Positions 36,513 through 47,037 of a stretch of 64,000 bases of DNA are shown here, one piece after another (positions within the stretch are counted from its first letter, which is position 1; each line of letters starts with the position of its first letter). Under the pieces are notes generated by a model. That model saw only the letters and a program-made list of their open reading frames with translations, was not told the DNA's origin and ran no database searches. This DNA is from Malonomonas sp036526255. Lineage in GTDB: Bacteria; Desulfobacterota; Desulfuromonadia; Desulfuromonadales; Geopsychrobacteraceae. The DNA lies in the NCBI GenBank assembly GCA_036526255.1, contig DATCYW010000055.1, forward strand, positions 1-64,000, written 5' to 3'. The translations under genes and the position numbers were made by a program.

Positions 36513-37700
36513 ATGCCAACGCCGCAGCAAACTGCCGTGGCAACACCAGAAAAGTGGGACCTCATGCCGCAACCTGAGTTGACACAGAAGCCAGAACTGG
36601 AGCTGCAGCAGAACCAGAAGACCCTGCTGATCGTCGATGACGAGCCGATCATCCGACAGCTCTGCGCGCGGGCGCTGAACGGCTTTCACACCCTGCAGGC
36701 CGGCAACGGCAAAGAGGCGCTGCAGATTATTGAAAAGGAAAATATCGACATCGTGTTGAGCGATGTCATGATGCCGCACATCAGCGGCCTGGACCTGCTT
36801 CGTCAGGTCAAACAGCAGAACCCGGACCAGGCGGTTGTCATGATGACCGGCTACACGGATAAAGAGGTCATCCTGCAGGCGCTGCAGGCCGGCGCTGACG
36901 ACTTTATCAGCAAGCCGATCAACCTGCTGCAATTGCGGACCACCGTCGACAAGGTGCTGGACAAGCTGCTGCTGCGCCGCGAGTTGAACAGTCTCAAACG
37001 CATCGACAAACTCAAAAGCGACTTTCTGGGTCTGATCTCTCATAAACTGAAAACCCCGGCCACCGCTATCTCGCTGTTTATCCAGAACATCGCCGAAGGG
37101 GTTCAGGATACGGAAGAGGAGAATTTCAGAGAGATGCTCTCGATGGTTCAGGCTGAAACCCTGCACCTGGAGCATCTGATTCAGGATCTGCTTTACTTCA
37201 GCAACGTCATCCTGCAAGACGACGATGTTCAGCTTGAACCACTTGAACTTGGGCGGGTGGCCCGCCAGATTGCTGCGGCACTGGAGCCGGCGGCCAAAAG
37301 CCGTCAACAGAAATTTGTTGTCGCGATCGAGCCACCGCTCCCCCCCGAACCACTGCTCCTCGACCGGCAGCGGATCACTTTCGCGATTCGCGCGCTGCTT
37401 GACAACGCCATCAAGTTCACCCCGTTCGGCGGCAGCATCCTGATGGAGGGGCTGATCGAAAACCAGCAGGTTCGTTTGAAAATCCGCGACACCGGAGCAG
37501 GCATCCCGAATGCGGAAATGAGCAAGGTTTTCAGCAAGTTCTACCAGATCGACCAGGAGAACACCGGCCAGGTGCGCGGTTTCGGTCTGGGGCTATTCTA
37601 TGCCCGCGATTTCGTCCGCAACATGGGCGGCGACATCAGCCTGGAAAGTCAGCCAGGGCTGGGAACCGTGGCAACCATCAGCTTCCCCCTGAACGACTGA
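36513..37700 (+). CDS. Receiver-histidine kinase (REC-HisKA-HATPase) hybrid
   Basis: 395 residues, cytosolic. A receiver domain (about 30-150) has the acidic pair VDDE, phospho-acceptor Asp in VLSDVMMP, and SKPI with the conserved Lys. The kinase region follows, with an atypical H-box SHKLKTP (Lys in place of Glu), then N-box LLDNAIKFTP, RDTGAGIPNAEMSKVFSKFYQ and GFGLGLFYARDFV. REC-first kinases often act as phosphorelay intermediates or are themselves controlled by phosphorylation. Located between alaS and hslV with no paired regulator. Confidence 0.87.
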   Translation: MPTPQQTAVATPEKWDLMPQPELTQKPELELQQNQKTLLIVDDEPIIRQLCARALNGFHTLQAGNGKEALQIIEKENIDIVLSDVMMPHISGLDLLRQVKQQNPDQAVVMMTGYTDKEVILQALQAGADDFISKPINLLQLRTTVDKVLDKLLLRRELNSLKRIDKLKSDFLGLISHKLKTPATAISLFIQNIAEGVQDTEEENFREMLSMVQAETLHLEHLIQDLLYFSNVILQDDDVQLEPLELGRVARQIAAALEPAAKSRQQKFVVAIEPPLPPEPLLLDRQRITFAIRALLDNAIKFTPFGGSILMEGLIENQQVRLKIRDTGAGIPNAEMSKVFSKFYQIDQENTGQVRGFGLGLFYARDFVRNMGGDISLESQPGLGTVATISFPLND

Positions 37701-37706
37701 AATCCG

Positions 37707-37726
37707 GGCCGGAGAAAAAACCGGCC
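37707..37726 (+). terminator. Small hairpin after the receiver-kinase gene
   Basis: A GGCCGG / CCGGCC 6-bp stem has an A-rich loop 6 bases past the stop codon. A T-run appears only about 25 bases later (37752-37758), so termination is uncertain. Confidence 0.3.
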
Positions 37727-37826
37727 GCCGCGCAAAATCACGCCGCAAGCCTTTTTTTCCTGCTCATCTTTGTGCTATATATCGTCTTTTCCTCAACTTA
37801 GCGATTCAAGATTACGGAGCAAACGG

Positions 37827-38353
37827 ATGTTCAAAGGGACGACCATCTGCTGTGTACGCAGAGGTTCACAAGTCGCCCTGGCCGGCGACGGTCAGGTCAG
37901 CCTGGGCAACACGGTGATGAAGCATGGCGCGCGTAAAGTACGCCGGCTCTATCAGGGCAAGGTTCTGGCAGGGTTCGCTGGCAGCACGGCGGATGCCTTT
38001 ACCCTGTTTGAAAAGTTTGAAGCCAAGCTGGAAGAGTTTCGCGGCAATCTGCCGCGCGCTGCGGTCGCGCTGGCGAAAGACTGGCGCACCGACCGTTCGA
38101 TGCGCCGATTGGAGGCGCTGCTGATTGTTGCCGACAAAGACGTCAGCCTGGTCATCTCCGGCTCCGGCGATGTCATCGAACCGGATGACGGCGTCGCCGC
38201 GATCGGCTCCGGCGGCAGCTTCGCCCTGGCGGCGGCTCGCGGCATCCTGAACCACTCTGAGCTTGAGCCGGAAGCGATCGTCCGTGAGGCGTTGCTGATC
38301 GCTGCGGATATCTGCATCTACACCAACGACAAGATTACGGTTGAGGTTTTAGC

Positions 38354-38357
<4 letters not shown>
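37827..38357 (+). CDS. hslV: ATP-dependent protease subunit HslV (ClpQ)
   Basis: 176 residues. The ATG at 37827 follows CGGAGC and gives MFKGTTICCVRRG. The catalytic Thr is therefore preceded by a four-residue leader rather than only Met, as I recall for Geobacter HslV. Proteasome-beta-type motifs LAGDGQVSLGNTVMKHGARKVRRL, FAGSTADAFTLFE and ICIYTNDKITVE follow. It forms the proteolytic double ring capped by HslU. The stop overlaps the hslU GTG start. Confidence 0.93.
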
Positions 38358-39682
<1,325 letters not shown>

Positions 39683-39705
39683 TTCGCGCCGAAAAGGACC
39701 CAGCG

Positions 39706-40593
39706 ATGGAAAAACTGATCGAAAAAGCCAACGTGCTGATGGAAGCCCTGCCCTGGATCAAAAACTTCTACGGTAAAACCATCGTCATTAAATACGGCGG
39801 CAACGCCATGGTCGAAGAGCACCTGAAAGAGGGCTTCGCCCGCGACATCATTCTGATGAAGTACATCGGCCTGAACCCGGTCGTGGTGCATGGCGGCGGG
39901 CCGCAGATCGGCCAGGTGCTCAAAGCGATGAAGATTGAAAGTCACTTTGTTCAGGGGATGCGCGTCACCGACAGCGCCACCATGGATGTGGTCGAGATGG
40001 TCCTCGGCGGCAAGGTCAACAAGGAGATCGTCGCCAACATTAACCGTCACGGCGGCAAAGCGGTCGGCCTGACCGGCAAGGATGGCGGCCTGCTGACCGC
40101 CCGCAAACTGGAGATGACCGCGGTCAACCCCGACACCCTGACCCCGGAGATTCTCGATATCGGCATGGTCGGCGAAGTCGAGACGGTGAACCCGAAAGTG
40201 ATCGCCGCGCTGGAAGAGGGTGGCTTTATTCCGGTGATCGCGCCGATCGGCGTCGGTCTGAACGGTGAGACATACAATATCAACGCCGACCTGGTCGCGG
40301 GCAAGATTGCCGGCGCGCTGAAAGCGGAAAAGCTGATCCTGCTGACCGACATCGAGGGGGTCAAGGACAAACAGGGACAGCTGATTTCGACCATCGATAT
40401 CCAGCGGGTTCCCGACCTGATCAACGACGGCACCCTCACCGGCGGCATGATCCCCAAGGTCAACTGCTGCGTCGAGGCGGTTGAAGCCGGGGTAACCAAA
40501 ACCCACATCATCGACGGCCGGATGGAGCACGCCTGCCTGCTGGAAATTTTCACCGACAAAGGGATCGGCACCGCCGTAGCGAGGTATTCCTGA
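39706..40593 (+). CDS. argB: Acetylglutamate kinase
   Basis: 295 residues. The ATG at 39706 is chosen: AAGGA lies 8 bases before it and the product starts MEKLIEKANVLMEALPWI like its relatives. An in-frame ATG at 39679 overlaps the hslU stop and could also be used. Motifs are KYGGNAM, VVHGGGPQIG and NADLVAGKIAGAL. It phosphorylates N-acetylglutamate, usually the arginine-inhibited step of the cyclic pathway. It ends at the argD start (1-base overlap). Confidence 0.95.
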   Translation: MEKLIEKANVLMEALPWIKNFYGKTIVIKYGGNAMVEEHLKEGFARDIILMKYIGLNPVVVHGGGPQIGQVLKAMKIESHFVQGMRVTDSATMDVVEMVLGGKVNKEIVANINRHGGKAVGLTGKDGGLLTARKLEMTAVNPDTLTPEILDIGMVGEVETVNPKVIAALEEGGFIPVIAPIGVGLNGETYNINADLVAGKIAGALKAEKLILLTDIEGVKDKQGQLISTIDIQRVPDLINDGTLTGGMIPKVNCCVEAVEAGVTKTHIIDGRMEHACLLEIFTDKGIGTAVARYS

Positions 40594-41801
40594 TGAGCGA
40601 CTCCCAAAGCTGGATCGACCGGGGGCTGACCCATGTCGCCAAGACCTACGGCCGCTATCCGCTGGTTGCCGCCAGTGGCGAAGGCTGCTGGCTGACCGAT
40701 GTCGACGGCAAACGCTATCTCGATTTTCTCGCCGGGGTTGCGGTCAACAACCTGGGACACTGTCACCCGAAAGTGGTGGCGGCCATCCAGCAACAGGCGG
40801 CAACGCTGCTGCACTGCTCGAACTATTTCCACATCCCGCAGCAGATTGAGCTGGCCGAACTGCTCTGCGAACATTCCTTTGGCGACCGGGTGTTTTTCTG
40901 CAACTCAGGCGCCGAAGCCAACGAAGCGGCGATGAAGCTGGTGCGTAAGTACAGCGCCGAAAAGTTTGGCGAGAACCGCTTTGAAGTCATCACCGCGCTG
41001 GCCTCGTTTCACGGTCGCACCATCGGCACCATCAGCGCCACCGGCCAGGAAAAGGTCAAGGCCGGCTTTGCGCCGATGGTCCCCGGCTTCAAGTACGTGC
41101 CCTTCGGCGACATCCAGGCGCTGCGCACAGCAATCAACCCGAACACCTGCGCGATCATGCTCGAACCGGTGCAGGGCGAAGGCGGCGTCAACGTCCCGCC
41201 GGCCGGCTACCTGCAGGCGGTGCGTGAGCTCTGCGATGAGAAACAGCTGCTGCTGGTGTTTGACGAAGTTCAGGTCGGCTGCGGCCGCACCGGCACCCTG
41301 TTCGCCTATCAGCATGACGGCGTCGAGCCGGATGTCATGACCCTGGCCAAGGCGCTGGCCGGCGGACCGCCGATCGGCGCGATGATCGCCCGCGAAAAGT
41401 ACGCTGAAACCCTCGGCCCCGGCACCCACGGTTCGACCTTCGGTGGCAATCCACTGATGACCGCGGCCGGCCTTGCCGCCATGCAGGTGCTGATCGAAGA
41501 CGGCCTGCTGGAAAACTGCGTCGCCATGGGCGACTATCTGTGCCAGCAGCTTGAGGCGCTGAAAGAAAAATATCCGTTTATCCTCGAAGTCCGCGGCCGC
41601 GGTCTGATTATCGGCATAGAACTGTCGATCGAAGGGGGCGAAATGGTGAAAACCGCCCTGCAGCGTGGCCTGCTGATCAACTGTACGGTCGGTAAAGTGC
41701 TGCGTTTTTTACCGCCGCTGACCGTCAGCAAGGACGAAATCAACCAGATGCTGAAAATCCTTGTCGGGATTTTTGACGAATACCAGGAGCAGAAACCATG
41801 A
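40593..41801 (+). CDS. argD: Acetylornithine aminotransferase
   Basis: 402 residues, class III PLP aminotransferase. It has FCNSGAEANEAA, FHGRTIGTISATGQ, FDEVQVGCGRTG and the PLP lysine in TLAKALAGGPPIGA. It converts N-acetylglutamate semialdehyde to N-acetylornithine and in many bacteria also acts as N-succinyl-diaminopimelate aminotransferase; the dapL gene here makes that second role unnecessary. It is in the operon argB-argD-argF with overlapping ends. Confidence 0.95.
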   Translation: MSDSQSWIDRGLTHVAKTYGRYPLVAASGEGCWLTDVDGKRYLDFLAGVAVNNLGHCHPKVVAAIQQQAATLLHCSNYFHIPQQIELAELLCEHSFGDRVFFCNSGAEANEAAMKLVRKYSAEKFGENRFEVITALASFHGRTIGTISATGQEKVKAGFAPMVPGFKYVPFGDIQALRTAINPNTCAIMLEPVQGEGGVNVPPAGYLQAVRELCDEKQLLLVFDEVQVGCGRTGTLFAYQHDGVEPDVMTLAKALAGGPPIGAMIAREKYAETLGPGTHGSTFGGNPLMTAAGLAAMQVLIEDGLLENCVAMGDYLCQQLEALKEKYPFILEVRGRGLIIGIELSIEGGEMVKTALQRGLLINCTVGKVLRFLPPLTVSKDEINQMLKILVGIFDEYQEQKP

Positions 41802-42709
41802 CCAAAGACTTCCTCTGCCTCTCCGACTGGTCGCTGGACGACCTGGAGGCGATCTTCGCTCTGACCAAGGAGCTGAAAGAAAAGCAGAAAGAAGGCACCC
41901 CGCATCGCCTGCTCGAAGGGCAGACGCTGGGAATGCTGTTCGAGAAAAGCTCGACCCGCACCCGGGTTTCCTTTGAAGTCGGCATGTTCCAGCTCGGCGG
42001 CCATGCGCTGTTTCTGCACTCCGGCACCAGCCAGTTAGGGCGTGGCGAGCCGATCAAGGACACCGCCCGCTGCATGGCCCGCTACTGCGACGGCATCATG
42101 ATCCGCACCTACTCGCAGGCAGCGGTCGAAGAGCTGGCCGAACACTCCTACGTACCGGTGATCAACGGCCTGACCGACATGTACCACCCCTGCCAGATCA
42201 TGGCCGACCTGTTCACCGTCAGCGAGCACAAAGCCGATTACCGCAACCTCAAATACTGCTGGATCGGTGACGGCAACAATATGGCCAACAGCTGGATCAA
42301 CGCCGCCGCCGTGTTCGGTTTCGAGCTGCGCGTCGCCACCCCCAAGGGCTACGAAGCCAACGCCGAAGTGATCGCCCGCGCAGAAAAAGCCGGGGCGAAA
42401 CTGATTTTCACCAACGATCCCAAGGTTGCCGCCACCGGTGCCGACGTACTCAACACCGACGTCTGGGCAAGCATGGGGCAGGAAGAGGAGCAGGCCATCC
42501 GTGAAAAAGCCTTTACCGGCTTTCAGATCAACGCCGAACTGCTCAAGCTGGCCGATCCGGACTGCGTGGTGATGCACTGCCTGCCGGCACACCGCGATGA
42601 GGAGATCACCGACGAGGTGATGGAGGGCCCGCATTCGATCATCTTTGACGAAGCGGAGAACCGCCTGCATGTGCAGAAGGCGATCATGGCCACCCTGATG
42701 AGGCGCTGA
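41798..42709 (+). CDS. argF: Ornithine carbamoyltransferase
   Basis: 303 residues. The carbamoyl-phosphate site FEKSSTRTRVSFE and ornithine-binding HCLPAHRDEEI are both intact, as is the LTDMYHPCQIMADL segment. It makes citrulline from ornithine and carbamoyl phosphate. AGGAG precedes the ATG, which overlaps the argD stop (ATGA). Confidence 0.96.
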   Translation: MTKDFLCLSDWSLDDLEAIFALTKELKEKQKEGTPHRLLEGQTLGMLFEKSSTRTRVSFEVGMFQLGGHALFLHSGTSQLGRGEPIKDTARCMARYCDGIMIRTYSQAAVEELAEHSYVPVINGLTDMYHPCQIMADLFTVSEHKADYRNLKYCWIGDGNNMANSWINAAAVFGFELRVATPKGYEANAEVIARAEKAGAKLIFTNDPKVAATGADVLNTDVWASMGQEEEQAIREKAFTGFQINAELLKLADPDCVVMHCLPAHRDEEITDEVMEGPHSIIFDEAENRLHVQKAIMATLMRR

Positions 42710-42710
42710 A

Positions 42711-43370
42711 GTGTCCATGCTTGAAATCACCTGCCCGCACTGCCAGCTCAGCAAACTGGTCGATCCGGCCCAGCTACCGCCCGACGCGGTCCGTGCAACT
42801 TGTCCGCGTTGCAAGCAGAGCTTTGAATTACCACGGGCACAAGCGGACAAGCCTCCGGTCAGTGAGGCAGTCAACAATCCACAGCCGGAAGTCAGCAACG
42901 CAACAGAGCAGCAGCCGACAGTCAAACCGGTCGGCCAGGCAGTGATCGAAGCTCACCCGAAGGCCGGCTTCTGGATGCGGGTGGTTGCTACGCTGTTGGA
43001 TGGCCTGGTCGTCTTCGTCCTGCAGTTCGTGCTCGGCAGCCTGCTGGCCGTGGCCGGATTCGCCACCGGTAATGGCGGATCAGGCGAAATCGGTAGCCTG
43101 GTGATGTTGTTCAGTTATGTGCTCGGCTTTGCCTATTACATCTTTTTTACCGGCTACTGTGGCCAGACACCGGGGAAGATGGCATTACGCATCAAAGTGA
43201 TCCGCCGCGACGGCAGCGACATCGGCTACGGCCGCGCCGCCTTTCGCGAAGTCCTCTGTAAAACGATTTCGGGACTGCTGCTAGGCATCGGTTATCTGAT
43301 GGTGGCTTTCGACGAGCAGAAACAGGGGCTTCACGACCGGATGGCCGATACCTACGTCATTAAACTTTAG
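42711..43370 (+). CDS. RDD-family membrane protein with N-terminal zinc ribbon
   Basis: 219 residues. GTG 42711 is the start (GAGG 7 bases upstream). The first 42 residues form a zinc ribbon of the MJ0042 type (CPHC and CPRC pairs). A polar linker (about 45-80) and an RDD domain with three membrane helices follow (GFWMRVVATLLDGLVVF, the AYYIFFTGYCGQTPGKMALRIKV region, and the C-terminal GLHDRMADTYVI). RDD proteins are uncharacterised membrane proteins, some linked to ion or compatible-solute transport. It sits inside the arginine operon between argF and argG. Confidence 0.8.
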   Translation: MSMLEITCPHCQLSKLVDPAQLPPDAVRATCPRCKQSFELPRAQADKPPVSEAVNNPQPEVSNATEQQPTVKPVGQAVIEAHPKAGFWMRVVATLLDGLVVFVLQFVLGSLLAVAGFATGNGGSGEIGSLVMLFSYVLGFAYYIFFTGYCGQTPGKMALRIKVIRRDGSDIGYGRAAFREVLCKTISGLLLGIGYLMVAFDEQKQGLHDRMADTYVIKL

Positions 43371-43386
43371 CAGCCGACAGCGGCTG
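43371..43386 (+). other. Small hairpin between RDD gene and argG
   Basis: CAGCCG-ACAG-CGGCTG forms a 6-bp stem immediately after the RDD stop codon and before the argG ribosome-binding site. No T-run follows, so it is more likely an mRNA structure than a terminator. Confidence 0.3.
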
Positions 43387-43409
43387 AATTTCCGTACAGG
43401 AGCTACGAC

Positions 43410-44630
43410 ATGAGCAAGCATGGACAAGTCAAAAAAGCGGTTCTCGCCTACTCGGGCGGTTTGGATACCTCGATCATCCTCAAATGGCTGGTTGAAGAAT
43501 ATGGCTGTGAAGTCGTCGCCTACTCGGCCGACTTAGGCCAGGGGGAAGAGCTCGACGGCATCCCGGCCAAAGCCAAGGCGACCGGCGCCAGCAGCTGTCA
43601 CATCATGGACCTGAAAGAGGAGTTCGCCCGCGACTTCGTCTTTCCGATGTTCCGCGCCAACGCCATCTACGAGGGGCGCTACTTCCTCGGCACCTCCATC
43701 GCCCGGCCGCTGATCGCCAAGGCACAGATGGAGATCGCCGCTGCCGAAGGGGCTGACGCCGTCTCCCACGGCGCCACCGGCAAGGGCAATGATCAGGTCC
43801 GTTTCGAGATCGCCTACTACCACTTCGATCCGGCGGTCAAAGTCATCGCCCCCTGGCGTGAATGGGACATGAACAGCCGCACCGCGCTGGAAGAGTACGC
43901 CAAGAAGCACGGCATTCCGGTGCCGACCAGCAAGAAGAATCCCTGGAGCAGCGACCGCAACCTGCTGCACATCTCCTTTGAGGGGGATGTCCTCGAAGAT
44001 CCAATGGCCGAAGCTCCAGAGCACATGTACGTTCTGAGCGTTTCGCCAGAAAAGGCTCCCGATACCCCTGAGTACGTTGAGGTCGAGTTTGAAAAAGGGG
44101 ATGCAGTCGCGGTTAACGGCGAACGCCTCTCGCCAGCCAAACTGCTGGCCAAGCTGAATGAGCTGGGCGGCAAACACGGCATCGGTCGGATCGATTTGAT
44201 GGAAAACCGTTTCGTCGGCATGAAAAGCCGCGGTGTCTATGAGACCCCCGGCGGCACCATCCTCGAAGAAGCCCACCGCGCCGTCGAGTCGATTACCATG
44301 GATCGCGAAGTCATGCACCTGCGTGACTCACTGGTGGCACGCTACGCGGCGATGATCTACAACGGCTTCTGGTACGCTCCCGAGCGCGTCGTGCTGCAGG
44401 CGCTGATTGATGCCTCCCAGACCACGGTCAACGGGATGGCGCGGATCAAACTGTACAAGGGGCACTGCCGCGTGGTCGGCCGCGACTCAGCCAACGACAG
44501 CCTGTTCAACGTGGACTTCGCGACCTTCGAGGCCGATGAAGTTTACAATCAGGCCGACGCTGAAGGCTTCATCAAGCTCAATGCCCTGCGCCTGCGGATC
44601 GCCGCGATCCAGCGTCAGAACAGAAAGTAA
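43410..44630 (+). CDS. argG: Argininosuccinate synthase
   Basis: 406 residues. The P-loop-like AYSGGLDTSIIL near the N-terminus, GATGKGNDQVRFE and ENRFVGMKSRGVYETPGG are diagnostic. It joins citrulline and aspartate using ATP. ACAGGAG precedes the ATG. It is 39 bases after the RDD gene and 72 bases before argH. Confidence 0.97.
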   Translation: MSKHGQVKKAVLAYSGGLDTSIILKWLVEEYGCEVVAYSADLGQGEELDGIPAKAKATGASSCHIMDLKEEFARDFVFPMFRANAIYEGRYFLGTSIARPLIAKAQMEIAAAEGADAVSHGATGKGNDQVRFEIAYYHFDPAVKVIAPWREWDMNSRTALEEYAKKHGIPVPTSKKNPWSSDRNLLHISFEGDVLEDPMAEAPEHMYVLSVSPEKAPDTPEYVEVEFEKGDAVAVNGERLSPAKLLAKLNELGGKHGIGRIDLMENRFVGMKSRGVYETPGGTILEEAHRAVESITMDREVMHLRDSLVARYAAMIYNGFWYAPERVVLQALIDASQTTVNGMARIKLYKGHCRVVGRDSANDSLFNVDFATFEADEVYNQADAEGFIKLNALRLRIAAIQRQNRK

Positions 44631-44702
44631 ATAAAGAGCAACAGGTCGGGGCGCAGCCAGCGCTCCGGCGACTCAACCCTCGTTTTTTAAAGGCAGAACC
44701 TG

Positions 44703-46070
44703 ATGAGCAGCAAGCTATGGGGTGGCCGCTTCACCCAGCCGACCGACAAATTTGTTGAGGCCTTCACCGCCTCGATCGAGTTCGACCAGCGTCTTTACGC
44801 CTACGATATCAAAGGCTCAAAAGCCCACGCCGAGATGCTTGGCCGCCAGGGGATTATCGCGACTGCTGAAGCGCAGCAGATCATCGCCGGGCTCGAGCAG
44901 ATTCTGCAGGATATCGAGGCGGGCAAGGTCGAATTCACCGTCGAGCTGGAAGATATCCACATGAATGTCGAAGCGCGGCTGATCGAACGGATCGGCGCCG
45001 TCGGCGGCAAGCTGCACACCGGGCGCAGCCGCAATGATCAGGTGGCGGTCGATATCCGCCTCTACCTGCGTGACGAAATCGACACCGTTCTCGGCTACCT
45101 GGCGAAACTCGAAGCTTCGCTGATTCAGCAGGCAGAGGCGAACCTCGACATCATCATGCCTGGCTACACCCACCTGCAGACCGCCCAGCCGGTGCTCTAC
45201 AGCCACCACATGCTCGCTTACCGCGAGATGATTGCCCGCGACATCAGCCGCCTGCAGGACCTGCGCGCCCGCTTCAACGTCATGCCGCTCGGCGCCGGCG
45301 CCCTGGCCGGCACCACCTTTCCGATCGACCGCGAATGGGTGGCGCAGCAGCTGGGCTTTGACGGCGTGACCCGTAACAGCCTCGACTCGGTCTCGGACCG
45401 CGACTTTGCCATTGAGTTCTGCAGCTTCTCCAGCATCCTGATGATGCACCTGTCACGACTGTCTGAAGAGCTGATCCTCTGGTCGAGCGCCGACTTCAAT
45501 TTCATTGAGCTTTCTGATGCCTTCTGTACCGGCAGCTCGATCATGCCGCAGAAGAAAAATCCTGACGTACCGGAGCTGGTGCGCGGCAAGACCGGCCGGG
45601 TTTACGGCAATCTGATGGCGATGCTGACGCTGATGAAGTCGCTGCCGCTGGCCTACAACAAGGACATGCAGGAAGACAAAGAGCCGCTGTTCGACACCAT
45701 CGACACGGTCAAAGGGTCACTGAAGGTTTTCGCCGACATGATCGCGCAGATGCAGGTCAAGGGGGACAACATGCGGATCGCTGCGGCACGCGGCTTCTCG
45801 ACCGCGACCGACGTCGCCGATTACTGCGTGCGCAAAGGGCTGCCATTCCGTCAGGCCCACGAAGTGGTCGGCAAAACGGTGCGCTACTGTGTTGAAAACA
45901 ATAAGGATATCCCTGAACTGTCGCTGGCGGAATTCCGCGAATTCAGCGAGCTGATCGAAAACGACATTTACGATTACGTCACCCTCGAAGCTTCGGTCAA
46001 CGCCCGCAAAGCGACCGGCGGCACCGCTCGCGAAGCCGTTGAACGCGAACTGGCAAGGTTGAAGAAATAA
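44703..46070 (+). CDS. argH: Argininosuccinate lyase
   Basis: 455 residues. The fumarase-superfamily signature GSSIMPQKKNPD is intact, with HTGRSRNDQVAVD and the N-terminal LWGGRF. It splits argininosuccinate to arginine and fumarate. The stop overlaps the ATG of the next lipoprotein gene by one base. Confidence 0.97.
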   Translation: MSSKLWGGRFTQPTDKFVEAFTASIEFDQRLYAYDIKGSKAHAEMLGRQGIIATAEAQQIIAGLEQILQDIEAGKVEFTVELEDIHMNVEARLIERIGAVGGKLHTGRSRNDQVAVDIRLYLRDEIDTVLGYLAKLEASLIQQAEANLDIIMPGYTHLQTAQPVLYSHHMLAYREMIARDISRLQDLRARFNVMPLGAGALAGTTFPIDREWVAQQLGFDGVTRNSLDSVSDRDFAIEFCSFSSILMMHLSRLSEELILWSSADFNFIELSDAFCTGSSIMPQKKNPDVPELVRGKTGRVYGNLMAMLTLMKSLPLAYNKDMQEDKEPLFDTIDTVKGSLKVFADMIAQMQVKGDNMRIAAARGFSTATDVADYCVRKGLPFRQAHEVVGKTVRYCVENNKDIPELSLAEFREFSELIENDIYDYVTLEASVNARKATGGTAREAVERELARLKK

Positions 46071-46828
46071 TGCGCGCGCTGCGATGGACCATTCTGCTGC
46101 TGCTCGTTCTGCTGCTGTCTGCCTGCGGTAAAAAAGGCCCGGTTCGCCCGCTGGAAGTTCAGCGTCCCGGCCCGGCCACTGCCCTGGAGTTGCGCCAACA
46201 GGGGGCTGCCCTGCTGCTCAGCTGGCAGCTACCGACCGGCAATCTGGACGGCAGCGCGCTCAAAACGCCGCCGACGCTCGACGTTTACCGCATGACCTTT
46301 GAGCCTGAGAATGACTGCCCCGAGTGTTTCGATCGCTCGACCCTGTTAGCGCGCATCGCCGCCGACCTGCCTGCACCGGCCATCAAGGTCGGTGACCGCT
46401 ACCTGCTGCTCGACCGCCAGGTACAGGACGGCGTCGGCTACCAGTACAAGCTGGTCCCCCGCGACTCCGACGACCTCAGCGGACCGGCAGTGATCCTGCG
46501 GCAGGTCTTCAGCAATCCGGTTCCGGCACCGCAGCAACCGGTGGTCATCCCGCGTGACCGTGCGGTCACCCTGAAATGGCAGTCCACCGCGTTGGGCGCA
46601 GACGACAAACTGCTCGGTTACCAGATCTACCGGCAGGTCTCTGGGGAAGCGCGCTCCCCCTATCCGTTAAATCCGCATCCGCTACAGGAAACTGTTTTTG
46701 AGGATTTCAGCCTGGAGAACGGCCGCAGCTACAGCTACTGGATTCGAACGCTGGTCGAGCGACAGCAGCAGACCGTCGAAGGGATTGCCTCTGCCGAACT
46801 GATCGCGGTTCCGCAGGCCGATCGCTGA
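46070..46828 (+). CDS. Outer-membrane-type lipoprotein with fibronectin III-like repeats
   Basis: 252 residues. A lipoprotein signal peptide ends in the lipobox LSAC (Cys at about residue 19), followed by GKKGPVRP, which resembles the short LptM-type start. The rest shows two fibronectin type III-like beta sandwiches: about 40-145 (ALLLSWQLP, VGYQYKLVPRDS) and about 155-250 (AVTLKWQST, LGYQIYRQV, SYSYWIRT). The function is unknown. Translational coupling to argH is a positional habit and need not mean a role in arginine synthesis. Confidence 0.8.
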   Translation: MRALRWTILLLLVLLLSACGKKGPVRPLEVQRPGPATALELRQQGAALLLSWQLPTGNLDGSALKTPPTLDVYRMTFEPENDCPECFDRSTLLARIAADLPAPAIKVGDRYLLLDRQVQDGVGYQYKLVPRDSDDLSGPAVILRQVFSNPVPAPQQPVVIPRDRAVTLKWQSTALGADDKLLGYQIYRQVSGEARSPYPLNPHPLQETVFEDFSLENGRSYSYWIRTLVERQQQTVEGIASAELIAVPQADR

Positions 46829-46951
46829 AGCGCAGCAAACCCCTGATAAACTGAGAGAAATCTCATCAAGCACAGGCGGCAAGCCGACTTTACTTTCCGG
46901 TTATGCTGTGATAGCAATACGGGATTATTCTGCCGCTCAGGCGGTATTTCT

Positions 46952-46974
46952 GAGCAGTTCAACTGCTCTGTTTT
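46952..46974 (+). terminator. Terminator/attenuator-like hairpin upstream of dapA
   Basis: GAGCAG-TTCAA-CTGCTC is followed by TGTTTT. The stem is short (6 bp). It lies 124 bases after the lipoprotein stop and 64 before dapA, so it may separate the arg and dap transcripts. Confidence 0.5.
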
Positions 46975-47037
46975 AGAGACAGCAACAGATGCGAAGACCG
47001 GCCCACTGTGCCGATTCTGACCTTAAGAGGAGCGACT

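Noticed and set aside
46829..47037. Lysine riboswitch upstream of dapA
   Set aside because: The 209-base leader lacks the multi-helix lysine-aptamer pattern; only one short hairpin is seen.
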